From positions 1 through 13,909 of the forward strand of contig DQIO01000282.1 of the NCBI GenBank assembly GCA_020793555.1: DNA of 13,909 nucleotides, written 5' to 3'. Every line of letters starts with the position of its first letter. The stretch's first letter is position 1. Source of the stretch: Methanosarcinaceae archaeon (GTDB taxonomy: Archaea; Halobacteriota; Methanosarcinia; Methanosarcinales; Methanosarcinaceae). Below the pieces are notes generated by a model that saw only the letters and a program-made list of their open reading frames with translations, was not told where the DNA came from and made no database searches. Below, piece after piece: positions 1 to 6,879 of this stretch. Both the position numbers and the translations under genes were made by a program.

Positions 1-45
1 GATTTATTTAAGGTTGGGCAAATTGGAGTTCAATTTACCCACATG

Positions 46-60
46 AAACAGCGAAGAGGC
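46..60 (+). repeat. 15-nt dispersed repeat, copy 1
   Basis: AAACAGCGAAGAGGC occurs here and again at 8991-9005; a looser version AAACAGCGATGAGAC is at about 4823-4837. All three are non-coding. The role is unknown, and chance is not excluded. Confidence 0.35.
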
Positions 61-62
61 GA

Positions 63-108
63 TTTAATAAATGTTTAGTTTTGTTTTTAGTATGAAATGT
101 TTCGGAGG
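63..108 (+). promoter_or_regulatory. Candidate promoter and SD of the first operon
   Basis: A TATA-like element TTTAATAA lies at 63-70, which would place transcription start near 90-95. A strong Shine-Dalgarno GGAGG lies at 104-108. The SD sits only 2 nt from the ATG at 111, unusually close, but no other ATG is available in frame and the protein begins with a hydrophobic segment right after this codon. The call is by eye only. Confidence 0.35.
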
Positions 109-110
109 AT

Positions 111-539
111 ATGATAATTAAGGCGTTTGCTTTTGTACTTTTATTCGTTTCAGTGATCTTGTTTGTAAATTATGCAGTGGATCAAGACGGATCAGAAGAG
201 GTTATGTACAAGATTAATGCATCCGAGGCAGTAATTATTGTATCAAATAATTCAATTGCTCAGGATTACATGTCTGAAAATTTCATAAGGCCTGAATGGA
301 GAGCCGTTAGCGTATCCATTCTGGAGAATTCTACGGATAAACTTGAGAATAATGAAACTTATCCTTTATGGGATGTAAAAATAATGGAACGAACCTGTTC
401 ATGTAGTTCAATAAAGAATCTATATGTCATTGAAGGTCTGGTATCTCCGTTCACTGGAGAGATTATTAACATCACTACCGGTCTTGTTTTGGAGAGCAAG
501 TATGATAAAAAGATGTGTGCTTCAACGGTATGCCACTAA
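111..539 (+). CDS. Membrane-anchored exported cysteine-containing protein, unknown function
   Basis: This is a 142-residue protein that I do not recognise. Residues about 4-20 are a hydrophobic N-terminal segment after a single Lys, so it is probably a signal anchor or signal peptide with the rest outside the membrane. The outer part has several N-glycosylation-type sequons (for example NAS, NNS, NST, NET) and four cysteines: a CSC pair at 96/98 and C136 and C141 near the C-terminus, which ends CASTVCH. The last 12 codons overlap the start of the next gene, a thioredoxin-CcdA fusion, so translational coupling is likely. Inference: the CXC and terminal cysteines may make it a redox partner or substrate of that protein. 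The reading frame is supported by the export signal and the compact spacing. It could also be a lineage-specific lipoprotein-like factor with no redox role. Confidence 0.7.
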   Translation: MIIKAFAFVLLFVSVILFVNYAVDQDGSEEVMYKINASEAVIIVSNNSIAQDYMSENFIRPEWRAVSVSILENSTDKLENNETYPLWDVKIMERTCSCSSIKNLYVIEGLVSPFTGEIINITTGLVLESKYDKKMCASTVCH

Positions 540-1653
540 TAGCGTCACATTTGGCATAATATTTTTGTTAACACTGTCAGTTATTTTCCTGATGCCAACT
601 CCTGCTGCAGGACAATCAAACGGTGTGGTGGTGGAATATTTTTATGAGGAAGGGTGTTTAAAATGCGAGCGTGCAGCACCTGTATTGGATGATGTCATCA
701 ATGGATATGAAAATATATCATATTCTAAGTATGAGATATGGTCTGACTACAATGGCATGAAAGCCTACGACCGTATGATAAATGAATATGGGATTGCAGT
801 CGTTCCTGCTATTGTTGTCAACCAACAGACCGTTATATCTTATTCGGACTATAACAATGACATTGACCTTCTGGAAGAGATACTTGTAGCAGCGATCGAT
901 AATGCACCTTCTGTTCCGGATGTTGCAAATAATAATCCTGTCCGGCATTCTGCTGATAATGGTGTATTACCGAAACTATCGATATGGTTGGTATTTATAG
1001 CAGGTCTGATGGCTGGTTTCAATCCCTGTCTTTTAGCAGTCATGGCATTTTTGGCATCTATCACGATGTCTTCTAAAGGAAATCGGATTGACCTGATAAA
1101 GATTGTTGTAGGTTTTTGTTTTGGTATTTTTGCTACTTACATGGCAGTTGGGCTTGGTCTGCTCAGTGTGGTAAAGCAATATCCTGATATTGGAGACACC
1201 ATAACTTTTGCATTAGTATTATTGATCGGATTTTTGGGTTTGTGGCATTTCTATGATGCATATCGCCTGAAGTATCATTTTAAATCGAGTTTTAAGACAC
1301 CGGAATCGTTTATTCGATTGCTTGGTGAACTTCAGAATAGGAATACATTGTTGGTATCGGTATTTGCGGGTGCGATCTTCTCACTTGTAAAAGCACCGTG
1401 TGTTGGTGCAGTTTATTTTGCAATAATTGATTTGATCATATCCAAAGAAAAGGTTGCTGAAGGTGCAATGTATTTGTTTGCCTACAATTTTGGTGTTATA
1501 CTTCCAGTGCTGCTATTGGGTTTTCTGTTGATATTTGGGCTTAGTCCTGAAAGGGTTGATGAACTTCGGGAAAATAGAAGGGTTGAGATACGGGTTATTA
1601 CGGGAGTAGTGCTTCTGTTGCTTGCACTGTTGATGTATTTCAATATCATTTAG
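502..1653 (+). CDS. Exported thioredoxin-like domain fused to CcdA/DsbD-type transmembrane thiol transporter
   Basis: The predicted role is transfer of reducing equivalents across the cytoplasmic membrane to extracytoplasmic thiols, as in the CcdA/DsbD family. From the ATG at 502 the protein is 383 residues. It has a signal/anchor helix (about 15-36), then a thioredoxin-like domain with C52-L-K-C55 and a cis-Pro-type VVPAIVV segment, a linker, and a polytopic membrane domain. The membrane domain carries the paired family hallmarks FNPC (C176) and KAPC (C300). The order (thioredoxin first, CcdA second) differs from classical DsbD, which ends in its thioredoxin domain. The start at 502 is chosen because GGAG at 491-494 has normal spacing and an export signal follows directly; the upstream in-frame ATG at 424 would add a non-signal extension inside the previous gene. 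It overlaps the upstream gene by 38 bp and is followed after 2 nt by cgi121. The physiological substrate, such as cytochrome c maturation, cannot be read from the sequence. Confidence 0.85.
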   Translation: MIKRCVLQRYATNSVTFGIIFLLTLSVIFLMPTPAAGQSNGVVVEYFYEEGCLKCERAAPVLDDVINGYENISYSKYEIWSDYNGMKAYDRMINEYGIAVVPAIVVNQQTVISYSDYNNDIDLLEEILVAAIDNAPSVPDVANNNPVRHSADNGVLPKLSIWLVFIAGLMAGFNPCLLAVMAFLASITMSSKGNRIDLIKIVVGFCFGIFATYMAVGLGLLSVVKQYPDIGDTITFALVLLIGFLGLWHFYDAYRLKYHFKSSFKTPESFIRLLGELQNRNTLLVSVFAGAIFSLVKAPCVGAVYFAIIDLIISKEKVAEGAMYLFAYNFGVILPVLLLGFLLIFGLSPERVDELRENRRVEIRVITGVVLLLLALLMYFNII

Positions 1654-1655
1654 AT

Positions 1656-2225
1656 ATGTGGACAAATATGAGTGCAACCGACATCCTTATTCGATCACAC
1701 TCTAATCTGCATGACATGGATACAAAGATTCTAAGCGGCCTGATTAAAATCAAAGACCTTCGTAAGTTTTTAAAGACATTGAACAATATCTCATCTGCAA
1801 ACAATATCACAATTCAGGCACTGGATGCTGATAAGATTGCAGGTGAACGACACGTTCGTTTTGCCGTCAAAAAAGCGACCGATGCAATGAAAGCACACAC
1901 GAATGTGGCTAATGACTTTGGTGTTGAGATCATGCGCTACGCAGCAGGCGAGCGACAGATTGAGAAGGCTTTTTCGATTGGGCTTCATGAAGGTGAAAAC
2001 AGAGTAGTTTTTGTGCTGGTTGGTGAAGAACAGTCGCTTTCATTATCATCCAATGCCCTTTTAGAGATTATTGATGAAAAACCGTTAATCGATTATTCTC
2101 CATCCAAGCGAGAATCTATTATTTCACAATTTAACATAACGGAATCTGAAATAAAGGCTGTGGGTGAGGGTAAGATTTCCGATCTTGTTATCGAGCGTGT
2201 TGCTCTTGTTGATGTGTTGAAGTGA
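1656..2225 (+). CDS. cgi121: KEOPS complex subunit Cgi121
   Basis: Cgi121 is the KEOPS subunit that binds the kinase Bud32 and the tRNA 3' end, assisting formation of t6A at position 37 of ANN-decoding tRNAs. The 189-residue protein shows the family core: DADKIAGERH at 57-66, an FAVKKA helix after it, then VEIMRYAAGERQIEKAF around 90-106 and a hydrophobic strand VVFVLVG. The C-terminal 60 residues or so (after the strand) form an acidic tail with an ITESEI-type helix, which makes it longer than short homologues of about 150 residues. The start is uncertain: ATG 1656 lies 2 nt after the stop of the CcdA gene, while ATG 1668 (Met5) would begin MSATDIL. Neither has a strong SD, which fits coupling to the upstream gene. 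Other KEOPS genes (kae1, bud32, pcc1) are not in the window. Confidence 0.88.
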   Translation: MWTNMSATDILIRSHSNLHDMDTKILSGLIKIKDLRKFLKTLNNISSANNITIQALDADKIAGERHVRFAVKKATDAMKAHTNVANDFGVEIMRYAAGERQIEKAFSIGLHEGENRVVFVLVGEEQSLSLSSNALLEIIDEKPLIDYSPSKRESIISQFNITESEIKAVGEGKISDLVIERVALVDVLK

Positions 2226-2292
2226 CATGAATAGTATTGGATATGGAAATGATTAATACATTTGCGACCCTTGAATTGGCTATACAAAAGAG

Positions 2293-3393
2293 ATGATTAT
2301 TATGACTCACCCAAAAACTGCTGAAAACATGATGAACGGTGCCGGACCTATTGAACAGGCATTGCTTCCAAGATTGGTTCACATAACAGAAGCTGCTGCA
2401 ATTGCTGCAGCATACCAGATGGGGCGTGGGGATAAGATGTTTGCAGACCATGTCGCTGTTGAGGCTATGCGCAGGATGCTTAACAATTTTGATATGAAAG
2501 GCGTCATCAAGATAGGGGAAGGCGAGCGTGATGAAGCTCCGATGCTTTATATTGGCGAAGAAGTCGGGACCGGAAAGGGTGACATTGTGGTGGATATTGC
2601 AGTAGATCCTCTGGAAGGTACGAATCTTACGGCTGACGGAGTCCCCGGATCAATTGCAGTCATGGCAATGGCAGAACCTGGCGGGCTTTTCCATGGTCCT
2701 GATGTATATATGGACAAGATCGTTGTTGGCGGTGATGTGGTTCGTTATGAGAAAGAGCATCCTGATGAGCGCATCGATCTTGATGCCCCGGTTGCCCATA
2801 ATCTTGAAATTGTGGCAAAGGCGCTTAACAGGAATGTCGATGAATTGGTAGTTGTTATTCTTGATAGGGAGCGACACAAAAAAAGAATCGAAGAGATCCG
2901 TGCATCGGGCGCACGTGTCAGATTGGTATCCGATGGAGACTTGATGCCTGGTATAGCAACTGCAGTACGAGGGTCTGGTACACATGTTGTTATGGGTGCC
3001 GGCGGTTCAGGCGAGGCTGTGTTGACAGCAGCCGCAATGAAGATACTTGGTGGAAAGATACTTGCAAGACTTGTACTTCCGAATGTAGCAAATGGCGAGT
3101 CGGAAGAGAAGATTGCAGAAGAGAAAGAAGAGAAGATGCCAAGACTGGCTACAATGGGTATTACTGAAGACAGTATCAATAATGTGATGGATACCAACAA
3201 ACTTGTACCTGGCAATGATGTGATATTTGCAGCAACAGGCATTACCCCGGGTCAGCTCTTAAGAGAAGTGAATCTCTTTGGCGGCGGCGATGCGAGGGTT
3301 CACAGTATATCCATGGGAAGTTCTGGTGTTGTGAAATTCACAGATACTTTATACATAAGTGATAAGGAAGAAACACCGATTCGCTTTATGTGA
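2293..3393 (+). CDS. glpX: Class II fructose-1,6-bisphosphatase (GlpX type)
   Basis: This enzyme hydrolyses fructose 1,6-bisphosphate to fructose 6-phosphate plus phosphate in gluconeogenesis, using divalent metal; some homologues also use sedoheptulose 1,7-bisphosphate. The 366-residue protein matches GlpX across its length: TEAAAIAAA near the N-terminus, a GRGDK segment, GEGERDEAPML beginning at residue 75, DPLEGTNL beginning at D105, APDVYMDKI-like GPDVYMDKIVVGG, and near the end the IFAATGITPG segment. It is slightly longer than the usual 320-340 residues, partly from an acidic/basic insert EEKIAEEKEEK before the C-terminal part. The start may be ATG 2293 or ATG 2302 (Met4); the latter has an AGAGATGAT SD-like stretch closer to normal spacing. 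A 67-bp gap separates it from cgi121, enough for its own promoter. Many archaea instead use the bifunctional class V aldolase/phosphatase, so a GlpX enzyme here is informative for classification. Confidence 0.92.
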   Translation: MIIMTHPKTAENMMNGAGPIEQALLPRLVHITEAAAIAAAYQMGRGDKMFADHVAVEAMRRMLNNFDMKGVIKIGEGERDEAPMLYIGEEVGTGKGDIVVDIAVDPLEGTNLTADGVPGSIAVMAMAEPGGLFHGPDVYMDKIVVGGDVVRYEKEHPDERIDLDAPVAHNLEIVAKALNRNVDELVVVILDRERHKKRIEEIRASGARVRLVSDGDLMPGIATAVRGSGTHVVMGAGGSGEAVLTAAAMKILGGKILARLVLPNVANGESEEKIAEEKEEKMPRLATMGITEDSINNVMDTNKLVPGNDVIFAATGITPGQLLREVNLFGGGDARVHSISMGSSGVVKFTDTLYISDKEETPIRFM

Positions 3394-3412
3394 TATTACA
3401 ATTATGATTGCA

Positions 3413-3441
3413 ACCGTATAATTGTTTTTTATTTTAATTTT
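3413..3441 (+). promoter_or_regulatory. TATA-like element and T-rich tract before the methylthiotransferase gene
   Basis: The 48-bp gap holds a GTATAATT element at about 3416-3423 followed by a T-rich tract ending directly at the ATG at 3442. There is no Shine-Dalgarno. The TATA-to-ATG distance of about 23-25 nt would place transcription start at or near the ATG, which is the geometry of an archaeal leaderless mRNA. The T-rich tract could equally act as a U-tract terminator for glpX. Both readings are inference. Confidence 0.3.
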
Positions 3442-4773
3442 ATGAAAGTACACGTTGCTACATATGGATGTTCAGCCAATCAAGCCTCAGCGGAGATTAT
3501 GATCAACTCCATAAAACAGATGGGACATGAGCTGGTTAGTGAAAAGGATGCTGAAGTTGTTGTTTTGAATTCCTGTACTGTTAAGTACACGACCGAGCAG
3601 AAGATCCTTCATAAGATTCGGGAGAACGGCAAAAAAGGGGTTGAGGTGGTTGTTGCCGGCTGTATGCCACAGGTTCAGTTAGACGATATCCTGAAAAACA
3701 ATCCCAGAGCACATATACTCGGTGTAAATTCGATATCAAGGGTGGGCGATGTGCTTAATGGCATCGAAAAGTCCTGTGTGGGTGGTGACTTGATGGCGGG
3801 TGAACGGATTGAGATATTCACGTCAGAGCCGGAGGGATTTTTGAACACTGGAAGGGCTCGATTCAATCCAAATATCCATATTTGCCAGATTTCACAGGGT
3901 TGCAATTACAAATGCGCTTATTGTATCGTGAAACTTGCACGCGGTCGTCTGAGGTCATTTAACCCTTATGAAATAGTTCGTGACATTGAAACTGCGGTCA
4001 ATGAGGGGTGTCGGGAGATATGGCTCACATCACAGGATAATGGACAATATGGCATGGATATTGGTGTACGGCTGCCGGAACTTTTGAAAATGGTAACTGC
4101 CATTCCGGGAGATTTCAAGGTTCGTGTCGGTATGATGAATCCATTTTCATTGATGCCGATCATTGATGACCTCATAGAAGCGTTTGATAACGACAAGATA
4201 TACAAATTGGTACATCTTCCAATACAATCGGCATCAGATGATGTATTAAAGTGCATGAACCGTTTTCATTCAATGAAAGATGTCGATGAGATTATCACGG
4301 GATTCAGGAGTAAGTTTGATGATCTTACACTATTTACTGACATTATTGTAGGTTTCTCAGGGGAGACGGATGAGGATTTTAAAAGAACGATTGAATGGAT
4401 TAGACAGTACAAGCCCGACAAGGTCAACATATCTCGTTATACTCCTCGTCCGCATACGAAAGCATGGGAATATCGCAATATTGATTCAAGGATTGTGGTA
4501 AACCGTTCAAATGAATTGCACCGCGTATGTGAGAAGATTAAACTCGAAGCAAAAAAGAGTATGATCGGATGGAGGGGTGCGGTACTTATTTCAAAAAAAG
4601 CTAAATTTGAGGGTTTTATGGCGCGTACGGATTCGTATAAACCGGTGGTCATAAAAAATGATAATCTTTCACCCGGACAAATGTGTGAAGTTGAAATAAC
4701 TGATGCAACTGCGGGTTATTTTCTGGGTCAGATTGTTGTTTTGTTTCGAGATTGGGTGTATTATATGCGTTAA
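3442..4773 (+). CDS. tRNA t6A37 methylthiotransferase (MtaB/CDKAL1-type radical SAM)
   Basis: This enzyme is predicted to convert t6A37 to ms2t6A37 in tRNA using two [4Fe-4S] clusters. The 443-residue protein has all three expected domains. The N-terminal UPF0004 domain has cluster cysteines C10 (YGCSAN), C45 (NSCTV) and C74 (AGCMPQ). The radical SAM domain has QGCNYKCAYC with C154, C158 and C161 (CX3CX2C). A C-terminal TRAM-like RNA-binding segment covers about 375-437 and ends in a TAGYFLGQIV-like strand. The archaeal/eukaryotic e-MtaB (CDKAL1) subgroup is favoured over MiaB or RimO by the YGCSANQ start and the archaeal context with a KEOPS gene two loci upstream; separating these subgroups firmly needs a tree. 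The start is fixed by the conserved strand MKVHVATYGC beginning at the first codon. It ends 149 bp before the AT-rich ATPase operon. Confidence 0.92.
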   Translation: MKVHVATYGCSANQASAEIMINSIKQMGHELVSEKDAEVVVLNSCTVKYTTEQKILHKIRENGKKGVEVVVAGCMPQVQLDDILKNNPRAHILGVNSISRVGDVLNGIEKSCVGGDLMAGERIEIFTSEPEGFLNTGRARFNPNIHICQISQGCNYKCAYCIVKLARGRLRSFNPYEIVRDIETAVNEGCREIWLTSQDNGQYGMDIGVRLPELLKMVTAIPGDFKVRVGMMNPFSLMPIIDDLIEAFDNDKIYKLVHLPIQSASDDVLKCMNRFHSMKDVDEIITGFRSKFDDLTLFTDIIVGFSGETDEDFKRTIEWIRQYKPDKVNISRYTPRPHTKAWEYRNIDSRIVVNRSNELHRVCEKIKLEAKKSMIGWRGAVLISKKAKFEGFMARTDSYKPVVIKNDNLSPGQMCEVEITDATAGYFLGQIVVLFRDWVYYMR

Positions 4774-4865
4774 TGGATCTGATACAACTAAAGCATTGGT
4801 TGGAATATTATTTGCTTACTATAAACAGCGATGAGACAAAAATAACAACGAAGGATTTGACTCCC

Positions 4866-4909
4866 TTTTAATAAATTGTACTAAACAAAAGTACTTTTAA
4901 GGATAGGAG
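4866..4909 (+). promoter_or_regulatory. Promoter of the ATPase-TOPRIM operon
   Basis: TTTTAATAAA at 4866-4875 is a plausible archaeal TATA box, predicting a start near 4895-4900. GGATAGGAG at 4901-4909 provides an SD, with GGAG 13 nt before the ATG at 4923. An out-of-frame ATG at 4918 has better spacing but opens only a short frame, so translation of the ATPase may be somewhat inefficient. The two GTACT direct repeats at 4878-4882 and 4891-4895 fall between TATA box and SD. Confidence 0.4.
4887..4898. repeat. Perfect 12-bp palindrome at the operon's predicted transcription start
   Basis: AAAAGTACTTTT is its own reverse complement and lies between the TATA-like element and the SD. Its position suits an operator, but a 12-bp palindrome in AT-rich DNA can arise by chance. 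Confidence 0.35.
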
Positions 4910-4922
4910 TTTTTAATATGTT

Positions 4923-6038
4923 ATGTTTAATGAGATCACAATTAATAATTTCAAAAGTATTCAAAATGCGACTATTAAGCTTAAAAATGTAAATGTCTTA
5001 ATTGGTGCAAACAATTCGGGAAAATCAAATCTTTTAGAGGTTTTTGAATTATATCAACGATTGCTCGCAATAGACCTTCAAGAAGTTTTCGGACCGGGGC
5101 CATATTCATACAGAAGCGCTTTTCACAGAGGTAAAGACATCCGTAATGATTCCATTGATTTGTCAATTGATTATCAAAATAATCAATTTATTCATCATAG
5201 ATTTAGTATTGAAGACTATCAAAATAAAAGAAAGGGTCCTGCTTTTCTCCTAAGAATTAAAGAAGAATATTTTATCGTGGGCGACATTGAACTAAAAACT
5301 TCGAAGTCTACGGGTTTGTTATTGAGAAATGAATATCGGTCTCACGAATTAAAATCGGAAGCATTAGACTATTTCAAAGCATGCAGAAGCATAAGAAAAT
5401 TCCAATTCTTCCCAAAGGTAATCAAGAAAGAGCAAACTGTTAATACCTTTGAACAATATATCCCTTTTCTTGATACATCTGGAGAAAATTTAGTTAATGT
5501 ACTATATAACATTCGAGATGTATATCCACATATTTTCGAAATCATAATGAATGACTTTAAAGAAATTTATCCGGATGTGATGAATTTATCGTTTAAACAC
5601 CTTGGGGAGTCTAGATATGCACTTGAATTTACCAGAGATGTTGAAGGGAAAATATGGAAATTCCTTGGTCCGGAAATATCAGATGGTTTTGTTATAACTT
5701 TGGCAATTATAACCTTAATTAATACGCCAAATTCCCCAAAGATGATTTTAATAGAAGAAATTGAAAATGGACTTAATCCTTCTACTTTGAGAATTATTCT
5801 TGAAAGAATCATGAAAGCATCTGTAATTTCAGATATTCAATTCCTTATAACAACTCATTCACCTATTCTTTTAGAGCTTTTGAGTCAGAGTCCAGAATGT
5901 ATTATAGTTTGCGAACAAGAAAATGGTAAATCTAAATATATACCACTTGAGAAAATTTTATCAAAATTTGGTGATGATTATACTGAAGGCGAATCACTTT
6001 TTCAATTATGGTTTAACGGACTTATAGGTGGTCTCTAA
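4923..6038 (+). CDS. AAA15/AAA21-type (OLD/PARIS-like) ATPase, putative anti-phage component
   Basis: This is a 371-residue ABC-fold ATPase of the SMC/RecF/OLD-related group. Visible motifs are the N-terminal INNFKSI strand, Walker A GANNSGKS at 28-35, a signature-like SDG at 253-255 (EISDGFVITLAIITL), Walker B MILIEEIENGL at 274-284 with E278/E279, and the H-loop TTHSPILLELL with H312. Residues about 100-230 are the variable insert, without an obvious long coiled coil. The order and the short length fit the ATPases that work with a TOPRIM partner, such as AriA of PARIS or the ATPase half of OLD. Its stop (TAA ending at 6038) shares a base with the ATG of the TOPRIM gene, so the two are translated together. 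GC is about 28% in the stretch 5701-5760, far below glpX upstream, which suggests horizontal acquisition. The defence role is inference from family and architecture. Confidence 0.85.
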   Translation: MFNEITINNFKSIQNATIKLKNVNVLIGANNSGKSNLLEVFELYQRLLAIDLQEVFGPGPYSYRSAFHRGKDIRNDSIDLSIDYQNNQFIHHRFSIEDYQNKRKGPAFLLRIKEEYFIVGDIELKTSKSTGLLLRNEYRSHELKSEALDYFKACRSIRKFQFFPKVIKKEQTVNTFEQYIPFLDTSGENLVNVLYNIRDVYPHIFEIIMNDFKEIYPDVMNLSFKHLGESRYALEFTRDVEGKIWKFLGPEISDGFVITLAIITLINTPNSPKMILIEEIENGLNPSTLRIILERIMKASVISDIQFLITTHSPILLELLSQSPECIIVCEQENGKSKYIPLEKILSKFGDDYTEGESLFQLWFNGLIGGL

Positions 6039-6667
6039 TGTTAGTTCAGATTATTGCTGAAGGACCAACGGACAGAAAAATATTAATGAGTTTGTTAAAC
6101 AAAATTGGTAAAGAGGGTATAGAATTTGTTGAAGAAAGTAAAACTCAAATGAAACGACGGGGAATACATTCCATATTATTTAATTATAGCATATTAGCCA
6201 AATTTCTTCACCATGGTTTTTATAACTCTGCAGAAGTAGTTGTTATCTGTGTTGACAATGATGACGAAATTTTGGATCATTCAGGGGTTGGCTCAAAAAG
6301 GAAACAAGATCTAAAAGAATTGTTTGATGATTTTTGTATAAAAAACGAACATATGTATCCAAGTATCAATCCTAAATTGGTTTTGGTGGTTCCTGTTCAA
6401 ACTATTGACTATTGGATGAAATGTGTTGATAAAAAGAAAAACGATTGTCAAAAAATAAAACGAATCGAGAATATAGATAAAAATCATATTAAAGTAGAGA
6501 CTTATGGAAAATCAAATGTTTATTTTGGTTGGTTAATAGACCAAAAATCGATTGATTCAAAAATTGAAAAAATCAATCACAATTCTCACATTTTAGATAA
6601 ATTACGTTGTTTACCAAGTTTTAGTGATTTTGAAAAACAATTAAAAAAAGCACACATAGCACTTTGA
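6038..6667 (+). CDS. Small TOPRIM-fold protein (OLD-type or DUF4276-like), partner of the upstream ATPase
   Basis: This 209-residue protein begins with the TOPRIM-type strand and acidic turn IIAEGPTDRKIL (E8, D12) and has a second acidic motif VVVICVDNDDE with D73-x-D75, together the metal-binding pattern of TOPRIM nucleases. Further on a PVQTIDYWMKC segment resembles the P-x-x-x-I-[ED]-x-W region of DUF4276-like proteins. The C-terminal part is Lys-rich. The ATG at 6038 overlaps the ATPase stop (TAATG), so expression is coupled. By analogy with PARIS (ATPase plus TOPRIM effector) it would be the toxic effector, perhaps cutting DNA or tRNA. At 209 residues it is shorter than typical AriB proteins and lacks visible extra domains, so the family assignment stays open. 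Base composition is extreme: about 28% GC in 6361-6480. Confidence 0.75.
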   Translation: MLVQIIAEGPTDRKILMSLLNKIGKEGIEFVEESKTQMKRRGIHSILFNYSILAKFLHHGFYNSAEVVVICVDNDDEILDHSGVGSKRKQDLKELFDDFCIKNEHMYPSINPKLVLVVPVQTIDYWMKCVDKKKNDCQKIKRIENIDKNHIKVETYGKSNVYFGWLIDQKSIDSKIEKINHNSHILDKLRCLPSFSDFEKQLKKAHIAL

Positions 6668-6818
6668 ATTTAATTCCAAAGAGTATACCACATTAATTGG
6701 CTAAAAGAGGGGCTAATTCATTTGTAAATAAGAAAAGGAGTTTAATTCGATTTAGCACATTCTCCTAATGATTTAAGGGATTGCATGTGTATGGCTGTGG
6801 GTTAGTGTTGGTAAAATA

Positions 6819-6832
6819 TGCCGCCTGCGGCA
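6819..6832 (-). terminator. GC-rich hairpin between the convergent TOPRIM and ClC genes
   Basis: TGCCGC and GCGGCA are perfectly inverted around a 2-nt CT loop. On the minus strand the hairpin is followed by TATTTT, fitting termination of the ClC transcript. An overlapping alternative stem CCTGC/GCAGG uses some of the same bases. A U6 tract (minus strand, 6862-6867) lies closer to the ClC stop and may be the main terminator. The rest of 6668-6879 shows no gene. Confidence 0.4.
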
Positions 6833-6879
6833 GGTAGTTTCTCCTACAGCAAAACCGGTACAAAAAATAATGCAGATGT

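Noticed and set aside
424..501. Upstream ATG extending the thioredoxin-CcdA protein by 26 residues
   Set aside because: The extension lies inside the preceding gene and is not an export signal. The ATG at 502 has GGAG at good spacing and is followed directly by a signal helix.
2745..3242. 165-codon minus-strand ORF opposite glpX, and other long antisense frames (for example 10709-11329)
   Set aside because: They lie wholly within strongly supported genes, lack recognisable motifs and SDs, and are expected shadows.
4918..4992. ATG at 4918 as the start of the ATPase
   Set aside because: It has better spacing to GGAG but is out of frame and closes after about 24 codons; the conserved INNFKSI strand is in the frame of 4923.
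4923..6667. Gabija system
   Set aside because: Gabija has ATPase and TOPRIM fused in GajA plus a UvrD-like helicase GajB. Here the two domains are separate genes and no helicase is adjacent.
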